Under the pieces are notes generated by a model. It searched no databases. It had not been told where the DNA came from and saw only the letters and a list, made by a program, of their open reading frames with translations. 14,454 nt of DNA. Source: Burkholderiaceae bacterium (GTDB lineage Bacteria > Pseudomonadota > Gammaproteobacteria > Burkholderiales > Burkholderiaceae). Both the position numbers and the translations under genes were made by a program. Location of the stretch: positions 1 to 14,454 of the forward strand of contig JALORV010000005.1 of NCBI GenBank assembly GCA_025458735.1, written 5' to 3'. This document shows positions 8,766 through 14,454 of the stretch, piece by piece; the first letter of the stretch is position 1; every line of letters begins with the position of its first letter.

Positions 8766-9920
8766 TCAGCGCCGGAAGGGGCCGCGGATCTCGAACGTCA
8801 TGCCCGGGCTGTCGTACTTGCGTCCGATGCCACGCTGCGACGTGATGAACAGGCGCTGACCGTCCGGGCTGAACGCGGCACCGGCCACCTCGCTGCCCTC
8901 GTGGCCGACGAACTGCAGGAACGGCGCCGCAACGCGGCCGCCGGGCAGGTTGGCCAGCAGAACGCACTCGAGGTTGTCGTCGTCCTCGCAGACGAAGATG
9001 TCGCCGCTGGACGCGTGCACGGTCACGTTGTCGGGCTCGCGCAGCGGTGCGGCCTCGCCGAGCGCAGCGGCGTCGTAGATCACTTCGAGGCGGCCGCGGG
9101 CGACATCAAGCGCCCACACCAGGTCATCGCTGGTGGTGCAGAAGTACAGTACGCCGCCTGAAAACCAGGCCCCCTCGCCACGCGCGAAGGCGGTACTGTC
9201 GCGGCCGCGATAGGGCCGCTTGCTCGAGACCGGCACCCAGGTGACGGAGCCCGCGGCGTCGACCGAGGCAGCCTCGAGCCAGCCGTCGCCGAGGTCGCCC
9301 CAGGCGCGCGGTGTGAAGCGGTACAGGCGGCTGGTGTCGTCGTCCTCGGTCATGTAGATGATGCCGGTGGCCGGGTCGACCACCGCCGCCTCGTGCGTGA
9401 ACACGCCCAGGGCCGGCCGCACCACGCCCTGGCTGCGCTGGCGCGGATCGCATTCCCAGACGCGACCGTTGCGGAACTCCTCGCACGACAGCCACGTGCC
9501 CCAGGGCGTGGCGCCACCAGCGCAGTTGTACTTGGTGCCCGAAAGGATGGGATAGGCGTCGACGATCTCGCCGGCGGCGTCGAAACGGATGGCGCCGACA
9601 CCGCCGGCGGTGCCGTTCAGCTCGCTGTTGGAGACGTAGACCCAGCCGCCGCCGGGCATCGCGAAGGTGTCGCCACCGTCAGGCTGGAAGTGCCATTCGT
9701 AGCTGCTGCCCGCCACGCGCTGGCCGCTGACGGCGATCAGTCGCGCCGCAAAGCCCGCTGGCAGGCGCACGCCGTTGGCATCGGGCTTGCCTAGCGGACC
9801 GTAGGGGCCGGTGCCGGTGCGGGTGCTGGCGAAGGCCGCGCGCCATTGCGCGAGCCCCAGCGTGGCAGCGCCGGCCAGGGCCAGCGATCGTTGCAGCATG
9901 GCACGACGGGTCGGGGTCAC
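8766..9920 (-). CDS. PhoX/DUF839-family protein, putative exported alkaline phosphatase
   Basis: The 384-residue product belongs to the PhoX-like DUF839 family of calcium/iron-dependent beta-propeller phosphatases that release phosphate from esters. A Tat-type signal is visible: TRRAMLQ at residues 4-10, a hydrophobic stretch and an AFA-S cleavage site near 31. Family blocks include [18 protein letters not shown] at 131-148 (the metal-ligand Cys at 133 and the acidic pair), THEAAVVDP at 175-183, the acidic TEDDD at 191-195, and EPDNVTV with CEDDD at 295-315. At 384 residues it is much shorter than full-length PhoX (over 600), so the activity could differ. The GTG start at 9920 is chosen because GAGGAG lies 9 nt upstream and it gives the proper signal; an upstream ATG would add 69 low-complexity residues. 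It lies upstream of the phosphodiesterase gene but 388 bp separate them, so each probably has its own promoter. Confidence 0.85.
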   Translation of the reverse strand: MTPTRRAMLQRSLALAGAATLGLAQWRAAFASTRTGTGPYGPLGKPDANGVRLPAGFAARLIAVSGQRVAGSSYEWHFQPDGGDTFAMPGGGWVYVSNSELNGTAGGVGAIRFDAAGEIVDAYPILSGTKYNCAGGATPWGTWLSCEEFRNGRVWECDPRQRSQGVVRPALGVFTHEAAVVDPATGIIYMTEDDDTSRLYRFTPRAWGDLGDGWLEAASVDAAGSVTWVPVSSKRPYRGRDSTAFARGEGAWFSGGVLYFCTTSDDLVWALDVARGRLEVIYDAAALGEAAPLREPDNVTVHASSGDIFVCEDDDNLECVLLANLPGGRVAAPFLQFVGHEGSEVAGAAFSPDGQRLFITSQRGIGRKYDSPGMTFEIRGPFRR

Positions 9921-9992
9921 GGGCGCTTCTCCTCGGGGGGTGGCTGGCAGTGTTGCGCTATCGACAGCACCATCGGATCTTCGAACCCGAAA

Positions 9993-10010
9993 ATGTCGGC
10001 GGCGTGACCG
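9993..10010 (-). promoter_or_regulatory. Weaker Pho-box-like repeat upstream of the PhoX-like gene
   Basis: The minus strand reads CGGTCAC-GCCG-CCGACAT, 11 of 14 positions to the PhoB consensus with the exact 4-bp spacer, 72 bp before the GTG start. The 11-mer CGGCGTGACCG on the plus strand also occurs at 2314-2324 in the Kelch/SARP intergenic repeat. No good -10 hexamer is seen at the expected distance, so confidence is modest. Confidence 0.3.
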
Positions 10011-10163
10011 TCCCGGCCACGCCGCCGCCCGTGCCGCGAGGTTGCCTTCGGCGCCGGGCCACGCGCTCGGCCCGTGTTCGGCCCTCGATTGGCGCGCGGC
10101 GGCCTGCACGTCGTCGAGCCGGCGCATTGACGGCGTCAGGGTGGGGAGATGGTGAAGGGAGGA

Positions 10164-10373
10164 CTAATGTCCTGTCCCGTCGATACGCGAGCAAAGTCGA
10201 TGCAGCTTCTCGAGGATCGAGTCGGCGGTGGCGGTCCACTTGAAGGGCTGGCAGTTCGTGTTGTAGGCGGCGGCGAAGTGGTCGATGCGCTGCACGAGTT
10301 GCTTGACGCTGGTGAACGAGCCGCGGCGGATGGCCTTGTCGGAGATCAGCGAGAAGAAGCGCTCGACCTGCTG
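10164..10373 (-). pseudogene. IS630-family transposase, C-terminal remnant
   Basis: The last 67 or so residues read VERFFSLISDKAIRRGSF, then KQLVQRIDHFAAAYN, and end with DSILEKLHRLCSRIDGTGH and a stop. This is the conserved C-terminus of IS630-family (Tc1/mariner-like) transposases, including the VERFF block that holds the last acidic catalytic region. The usual TSSSWLNQ-type sequence before VERFF is replaced by unrelated residues (DKLHAAQQQ), so the reading frame was joined to foreign DNA there and everything upstream of the element is missing. A short palindrome, AGGAC-TAAT-GTCCT (10160-10173), lies across the stop codon and may be part of the old element end. Confidence 0.8.
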
Positions 10374-10674
10374 CTGCGCGGCATGGAGTTTGTCGTCGAC
10401 CGCGCCGACACGGGTGCCGCAGGCGCAGCGCCGCTTCGCCAAGGGTGGCGCCGACTTCGCAGACTGCCTGATCGAGCGCATCGCGCAGGCGTAAGGCTGC
10501 CAGGCGACGATGACGTTCGATACCGGTGCAGCGACAGCGGCGGGCACGAAGGCCGTAGCGTGACAACGGCGCCCTGCCACCGGCACCGAAGCAGGCTGGT
10601 CGTTGGGGCAAGTGTCGAGCTTGCGCTGTGGCGTGTAGTCCGGGGCCTATCTCCCGAGCCGGCGGCGCGTACGC
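10374..10674. other. Region without a secure gene, upstream of the IS630 remnant
   Basis: The minus frame that leads into the transposase tail stays open to 10586, and a second minus frame is open through the same stretch. Neither matches a family that could be named, and neither has a convincing start. It is read as the DNA to which the IS630 fragment was joined by deletion or rearrangement. Confidence 0.4.
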
Positions 10675-11134
10675 TCAGCAGGCGTCACCTTCTGCCCGCA
10701 GCCGTGCGACGGCCCCGCGCGCCTGGAGGCAGTGCAAGGTGAATGCGTGGTCGGCTTGCAGCGATGTGCATATCAGGTCGGCCAGCAGCCTCTCGACCTT
10801 GGTACCGATGAGCGGCAAGTCCGACGCCACATGCCAGGTCAGCACCATGCGGGACGTATCCGCAGACGTCTGCGTGATCGTGCCCAGTCCGTGCGCCTGC
10901 ACTGGCAAACCGACTGGTGCAATGTGCAGCTCGGAGCCGGCGCGCGTCGGACCTTCCCGCCGCCAGCCCGAGCGCTGCCGAAGGCTTTGTCGGAGGCCGA
11001 TCAGCCTCGAAGCCGGGGCGGCGCTGGAGGACGACCAGCGTGGCTGAGACGCCTCGCCCGGTCAGCTGCGGCCGGCCGTTGTCGACGGGAATTCCGGTTA
11101 CCTCCCGGTGACCGGTGCCCAGCGCCGCGGCCAA
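10675..11134 (-). pseudogene. DUF2505-like (SRPBCC-type) gene, frame-broken
   Basis: The 3' part, in frame from 10908 to the stop at 10675, reads GTITQTSADTSRMVLTWHVA, then SDLPLIGTKVERLL, then ADHAFTLHCL. This resembles the C-terminal strand-plus-helix of DUF2505 proteins, which have a START/polyketide-cyclase-like fold of unknown role. That frame is open upstream to about 11060 and gives LHIAPVGLPVQAHG before the first ATG. A neighbouring frame, 11134 to about 11000, carries a plausible N-terminal part (ALGTGHREVTGIPVDNGRP). Joining the two needs a frame change near 10985. No ribosome-binding site was found. It is either a decayed gene or one with a sequencing error; family assignment is from memory of the motif only. 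Confidence 0.4.
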
Positions 11135-11223
11135 GGACTCGAATGTGCACTTGAGCGGCTCGTAGACCCGGTCCGGAGCCTGTGTTCGGCCTTGCCGGTG
11201 GCGGATCGGATTTCTATGCTCGG

Positions 11224-11946
11224 TCAGCGCTGGCGTCGAACCACGCTCAGCGCGCCCAGCCCTGCGAGCAGCAGCGCCAGCGATCGGGGGGTGGGGACCG
11301 TGGATACGTCAACACGTGACAGGTTGTAGTTGTAGCTGACGGCGGGCCAGGACCCGACCGTTCCGCTGCCCGTTTGCGTGTACGACAAGAACACCTGCAG
11401 TTGACGGCGCTGTGAGAACAGGTCGATCAGCGACTCCAGGCCGTCCAGTGCCTGCGAGTTGATGGTCGTGGCCGGGCCGAACAGCGACATCGTAAGCTGC
11501 GCGTTGTTAAACGTGCGCGTCGCTCTGCCGTTGACCAGCGTGGCCACCTCGCCCTCCAAGTTCAGCGGGCCGAACAGCAAGCTATTGAAGGACAAGAGGT
11601 CGCCACCCGTTGCATCGCGGACTTGGGCAAAGCCGAAGTCGCCGACCCGGCTACCGACCAGGCCGTCAGTCGATCTGTCGCCGCTGGCGAACGACATCTC
11701 CTTGATCGCCCCGGCATAGTCGGTGGCGGTCGCTCCGGTAGTGCCGGACGATAGGGTCTACGACTCGTAGATGAGGTAGCCGCTCAGTTGGCGGACCGTC
11801 CCGGTGCCCCAGACATCCTGCGCGCCTGGGCTGGAGTTGGCGCCTTCGAAGTCGATGCGTACGAGCGCGGCGCCCGCGGCGCCGGCAATCGCAGCACCCA
11901 ACGCGAACATGAGTGACGCCCCGAACAGAACCGACGTGATAGCCAT
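11224..11946 (-). pseudogene. PEP-CTERM-type exported protein, interrupted by one in-frame TAG
   Basis: The ATG at 11946 has GGAGG 7 nt upstream and starts a signal peptide (MAITSVLFGASLMFALGAAI, cleavage near residue 27). The frame reads 62 codons to YLIYES, meets a TAG at 11758-11760, and continues in the same frame for 177 codons with no other stop (TLSSGTTGATATDYAGAIKE onward). The last 24 residues are a PEP-CTERM sorting tail: VPTPRSLALLLAGLGALS followed by an Arg-rich end (VVRRQR). Proteins of this type are exported, cut and anchored or released by an exosortase. The motif here is P-T-P rather than P-E-P. The reconstructed length is 240 codons. The mature region is beta-rich and Gly/Thr/Ser-rich, typical of extracellular matrix proteins. 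A single substitution explains the break, so the gene is recently dead, an error, or read through. Confidence 0.8.
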
Positions 11947-12769
11947 CACTGCCTCCACTGCAACACCGTCCTTATGTTGCGCTCGATGCGTGACGGGGCC
12001 ATGAAGGTGGAAGGGCGCTGGCCTGGCATCAAGCGCCGCAGCGTCTGATCTGCCGTCAGCACGCGACCGGAACGCAGTCACGATCGGGACGACGCTGCGC
12101 GCAGCGCCTTAAGCCACCATACCAAGCTCGCGTGGGTGAGGATCCTTTCGATGATCGCCCGCTCCGTGACGGAGCGGGTGGCATGCCGCTCGAATGCTTG
12201 CCCGTACGCTGTTCGACAGGCAGCTTACCGGCGGCAAGCTCGGTGCCGTGGACGGCTCTTCAGGGTCGGGTCCGCCAGTTCGCGCGGCCGGGAAGCAGTC
12301 GTCAGAGCAGCGAGACCGCCCAGCCGCAACCCGAGGTCAGCACTACCTCGTATAGCTGCCACTCGGGCCAGCGCTGGTGCCCGAACCGAACGTCGCCTTG
12401 ATGCCGCATACCGTGAGTACGCCCACCGGCGTCGACCGGCTCCTTACGCTGCAGAGCCGCACCTCACAGCCACTGCCCATCTCGGGCATCCACTGCCTGC
12501 CCGCGCCGTGTCCACGGCCGCGCATGCAAGCCGGCATGCGCCCGGCGGCCGGGCACCGTGGGCCTTCGAGCCGCTGGGGGTTGGGTTTCCATCAGCCCTC
12601 GGCCCCGTGCACTGGGCAATGGCCATCTCGCAGCCCGGACATCCCTGCCTGCGTGAGGCGCCGCCGCGAGCCTGCACTGCGGGCAGCATCCGCCAAGTCT
12701 GGTTGCCCGCCGTGGGCCGATCGCACCGGGCCCAGCTCGCCAGGCGCGACCACCCCCGACAATGCCGCG
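11947..12769. other. Long region without a secure gene, between PEP-CTERM and RIO kinase remnants
   Basis: About 820 bp with many overlapping open frames, as expected at this GC content, but no recognisable domain. Two items stand out. A perfect 9-bp hairpin (11 bp with a wobble) lies at 12156-12180. A minus-strand frame from 12537 to 12343 (64 codons, high third-position GC) contains CEVRLCSVRSRSTPVGVL and GIKATFGSGTSAGPSGSY. A +1/-1 slip just before its TAG would extend it by YEVVLTSGCGWAVSLL and a stop. That may be the tail of a decayed exported or pilin-like protein; no name is given. Confidence 0.45.
12156..12180. other. Strong short hairpin
   Basis: CCCGCTCCG (12158-12166) and CGGAGCGGG (12170-12178) pair perfectly around a TGA loop; one wobble and one further C-G pair extend the stem to 11 bp. 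No T-tract follows on either strand. It lies upstream of both flanking remnants, so a terminator role is unlikely; a repeat-element end or protein site is possible. Confidence 0.4.
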
Positions 12770-13553
12770 ATGCGAACCCCCGACCGCCTGCAAGTGCTCA
12801 TCGACGAAGGCCTGGTCCGAAACCCGCGCCGCGAAGGTCTACAAGGCGGCCACCCAGCGCAGCTTTCGGCAGGCGGTGGACTACACCGAGAACCGCCGCG
12901 TGAAGAACAGCCGCCAGGCACGTGCCATGGCCAAGGGCACCCGCTACGGCCGCGAGCAGCAGGAGGCCGCCTGGCAGAGCGCCGAGGTCGACGCGCTGTT
13001 CCGCCTGGCCGCCGCCAGGGTTCGTGTGCCCAGGCCCTTCAATTTCTTCGAGGGGGTGCTGCTGATGGAGCTGGTGGCCGACGCCGAAGGCCAGGCCGCA
13101 CCGCGCCTGAACGACGTGCTGTACACACCCGAGGCCGCGCGCGAGCACCACGCCCTGCTGCTGCGCGAGGTGGTGCGCATGCTGTGTGCCGGCGTGGTGC
13201 ATGGCGACCTCTCGGAGTTCAACATCCTGCTGGCCTCGGACGGCCCCGTCATCATCGACCTGCCCCAGGCGGTGGACGCTGCCGGCAACAACCACGCGCC
13301 CCGCATCTTGCTGCGCGACGTGGACAACCTGCGTGGCTTCTTCGGGCAATATGCACCGGAGCTGCTCGACACGCAGTACGGCCCCGAGCTCTGGGACCTC
13401 TACGCCGCCGGCCGCCTGAGCCCCGACACGCCACTGACGGGCCACTACGAACGCAGGCCCGGCGCCGTGGATCTGGGCGCGGTGCTGCGCGAGATCGAGG
13501 ACGCGCGCCTCGAAGCCGCCGAGCGCATGCGGCGCATGGGTTCGGCCCCTTGA
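12770..13553 (+). pseudogene. RIO1-like serine protein kinase (PA4780 type), broken near the N-terminus
   Basis: The product would be a cytoplasmic RIO1-like kinase. The true start is probably ATG 12770 (MRTPDRLQVLIDEGLV), which matches the family N-terminus. After 12817 the frame is lost; 13 nt later the family resumes in another frame with AKVYKAATQRSFRQAVDYTE and continues intact to the stop. Homologues have about 26 residues in between, including the ATP-binding S-G-K-E-A loop; here they are absent, a net loss of about 65 nt that also shifts the frame. The rest is well conserved: the Lys of AKVYK, the catalytic loop HGDLSEFN (13200-13223), the metal-binding D of VIIDLPQAVD and the C-terminal REIEDARLEAAERM. 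An ATG at 12762 opens the downstream frame but gives an unrelated N-terminus and no ATP loop. The gene is read as inactive unless the deletion is an assembly error. A TIGR02450 gene follows. Confidence 0.85.
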
Positions 13554-13609
13554 CGGCCAGGCTGCCCCCGCCGGCCGTGCCCGGCAACGCGCAGGCGCAG
13601 CCCGCAGCC

Positions 13610-13837
13610 GTGCTGTGCAACCCCCTGAGCCCGCAGAAGCTGTTGCTCAGCAAGTGGACGGCGGTGCAGCCCATGAACCGCGAGAAGCACTTTCTGGTGG
13701 TGCGGGTGATCGAGCCGGAGCCGCCCGCGGTGCGCATCGAGCAGATCGAACTGCAGGCCGTGCACTCCGGGCGCGTGCGCCAGCTGCACTGGCGCGAGCT
13801 GACCGACCGCCAGGTGTGGCGGCAGGGCTGGGTCTGA
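13610..13837 (+). CDS. TIGR02450-family Trp-rich small protein
   Basis: A 75-residue basic protein with the family core NPLSPQKLLLSKWTAVQP near residues 4-21, then REKHFLVV and the C-terminal LHWRELTDRQVWRQGW. These W-containing blocks define TIGR02450, a small conserved family of unknown function in many proteobacteria. No signal peptide or membrane segment is present. There is no ATG near the family start; GTG 13610 is chosen because it begins six nt before the conserved NPLSP, but GTG 13577 (11 more residues) is also possible and neither has a strong ribosome-binding site. It lies 56 nt behind the broken RIO-like kinase on the same strand, so it may have been the second gene of a two-gene transcript. 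Confidence 0.8.
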   Translation: MLCNPLSPQKLLLSKWTAVQPMNREKHFLVVRVIEPEPPAVRIEQIELQAVHSGRVRQLHWRELTDRQVWRQGWV

Positions 13838-13882
13838 CGCGCCAGGCCAGGCTGCGGGTCGAGCCGCAGGCCGTCCGCATCG

Positions 13883-13910
13883 CTGGCGACAGCCGGGCCA
13901 TCGTCGCCAG
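13883..13910. terminator. Hairpin between convergent genes
   Basis: CTGGCGAC (13883-13890) and GTCGCCAG (13903-13910) form a perfect 8-bp stem with a 12-nt loop, inside the 143-bp gap between the Trp-rich gene and the convergent ABC exporter gene. There is no T-tract. The position suits a two-way transcript end, but the structure alone is weak evidence. Confidence 0.3.
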
Positions 13911-13980
13911 GCCTGGCCAGGGTAAGCCCCGGGCGCGCGGACAGGCGGCCCACGGTGCATCGATCGGCGTGCGGGTCGCG

Positions 13981-14454
13981 TCAGCCCGGCTCGTCCAGCG
14001 CCGCCAGCTGCTGCAGCTGCACCAGCCGCTGGTACAGGCCGCCTTCGATGGCCATCAGCCCGCCGTGGGTGCCGCGCTCGGCGATACGGCCATGGTTGAG
14101 CACCACGATGTCGTCGGCGGCGCGGATGGTCGACAGACGGTGCGCGATGGCCACCACCGTGACGCGCCCACGCAGGCCGGTCAGGGCCTGCTGCACCACG
14201 GCCTCGGTATCGCTGTCGATGTGTGAGGTGGCCTCATCGAGGAACAGGATGCGCGGCTGGCCGGCCAGCGCCCGCGCGATGGCGATGAGCTGCTTCTCGC
14301 CCACCGACAGGCGCGCACCGCCTTCGCCCAGCGGCGTGTCGTAACCCTGCTCCAGCCGGCGGATGAAGCCCTCGGCGTGCGCGGCCCGCGCGGCGGCCTC
14401 GATCTCGGCGTCGCCGATGCCGCGGCCCATGTCGATGTTCTCGCGCGCGCTGGC
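13981..14454 (-). CDS. ABC exporter, ATP-binding C-terminal part (MdlB/MsbA-like; runs off right edge)
   Basis: The last 157 residues of an ABC-type ATPase. The fragment enters at the helical subdomain (ENIDMG, EAAARAAHAEGFI), then shows the signature motif LSVGE at 49-53, Walker B ILFLDEA at 69-75, the D-loop SHID, and the H-loop His at 105 in IAHRLST. The tail RIAERGTHGGLMAIEGGLYQ is typical of exporters that fuse a membrane domain and an ATPase in one chain, and SVGEKQLIAIARAL with SHIDSDTE resembles the MdlB/SmdB group. Walker A, the Q-loop and the membrane domain lie beyond the window. It would act in the inner membrane as an ATP-driven multidrug or lipid-type exporter, usually as a heterodimer with a neighbour gene. 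It is convergent with the Trp-rich gene. Confidence 0.92.
   Translation of the reverse strand, partial: ASARENIDMGRGIGDAEIEAAARAAHAEGFIRRLEQGYDTPLGEGGARLSVGEKQLIAIARALAGQPRILFLDEATSHIDSDTEAVVQQALTGLRGRVTVVAIAHRLSTIRAADDIVVLNHGRIAERGTHGGLMAIEGGLYQRLVQLQQLAALDEPG

Noticed and set aside
9950..9970. TGGCAG and CGACAG pair upstream of the PhoX-like gene as a Pho box
   Set aside because: The half-sites are 17 bp apart rather than 11, so the spacing is wrong; the site at 9993-10010 fits better.
10160..10173. AGGAC-TAAT-GTCCT as a complete IS630 terminal inverted repeat
   Set aside because: No matching second end was found in the window, so it cannot be shown to be a terminus.
12080..12240. Possible IS91-like transposase tail on the minus strand (IIERILTH)
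   Set aside because: A single eight-residue resemblance with no other block and no element ends; not enough to call.
12377..13837. 486-codon plus-strand open frame running through the kinase region
   Set aside because: Only its short stretch at 12770-12817 (kinase N-terminus) and its end at 13610-13837 (Trp-rich protein) are coding; the centre is out of frame with the conserved kinase sequence. It is not a fusion protein.

Overview
The window is a GC-rich chromosomal segment from a proteobacterium, most likely a betaproteobacterium of the Burkholderiales (Rubrivivax/Leptothrix/Ideonella-like). This is an inference from gene content: a PEP-CTERM exosortase-substrate gene, a PHA-granule phasin, a PA4780-type RIO1-like kinase followed by a TIGR02450 Trp-rich protein, and IS5 and IS630 remnants. 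No rRNA, tRNA or CRISPR array was seen.

Left part (1-5672): a minus-strand, operon-like set runs from a Kelch-repeat lipoprotein (2258 to 897), through a small unrecognised lipoprotein (859 to 176), to the start of a short-chain dehydrogenase (144 to the window edge). Transcribed away from it is a 1096-residue SARP/AfsR-like regulator with winged-helix, BTAD, P-loop ATPase and TPR-like parts. The 123-bp gap between them holds a perfect two-copy 11-bp direct repeat placed 11 bp before a -10-like hexamer of the Kelch operon. That is the architecture of a PhoB- or SARP-activated promoter.

Middle part (5673-10010): a decayed IS5-family transposase tail, broken by a visible 4-bp duplication, is followed by three minus-strand genes: a phasin, an exported glycerophosphodiester phosphodiesterase and a PhoX/DUF839 protein. 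The last two release phosphate from organic phosphorus. Each has an upstream 7-4-7 direct repeat resembling a Pho box; the one before the diesterase gene is the better and has a -10-like TATGGT 10 bp downstream. The Kelch operon repeat fits the same pattern, so the three transcription units may share regulation by phosphate.

Right part (10164-13553) is a stretch of decay: an IS630 transposase tail, a frame-broken DUF2505-like gene, a PEP-CTERM gene split by one in-frame TAG, about 820 bp with no secure gene, and a RIO1-like kinase that has lost its ATP-binding loop through a frame-changing deletion. Intact genes resume with a Trp-rich small protein and, convergent to it, the C-terminal ATPase half of an MdlB/MsbA-like ABC exporter running off the right edge.

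The most interesting signal is the shared promoter architecture upstream of three minus-strand units and the candidate regulator-operon pair at 897-5672. No wholly new enzymatic system could be demonstrated from sequence alone.
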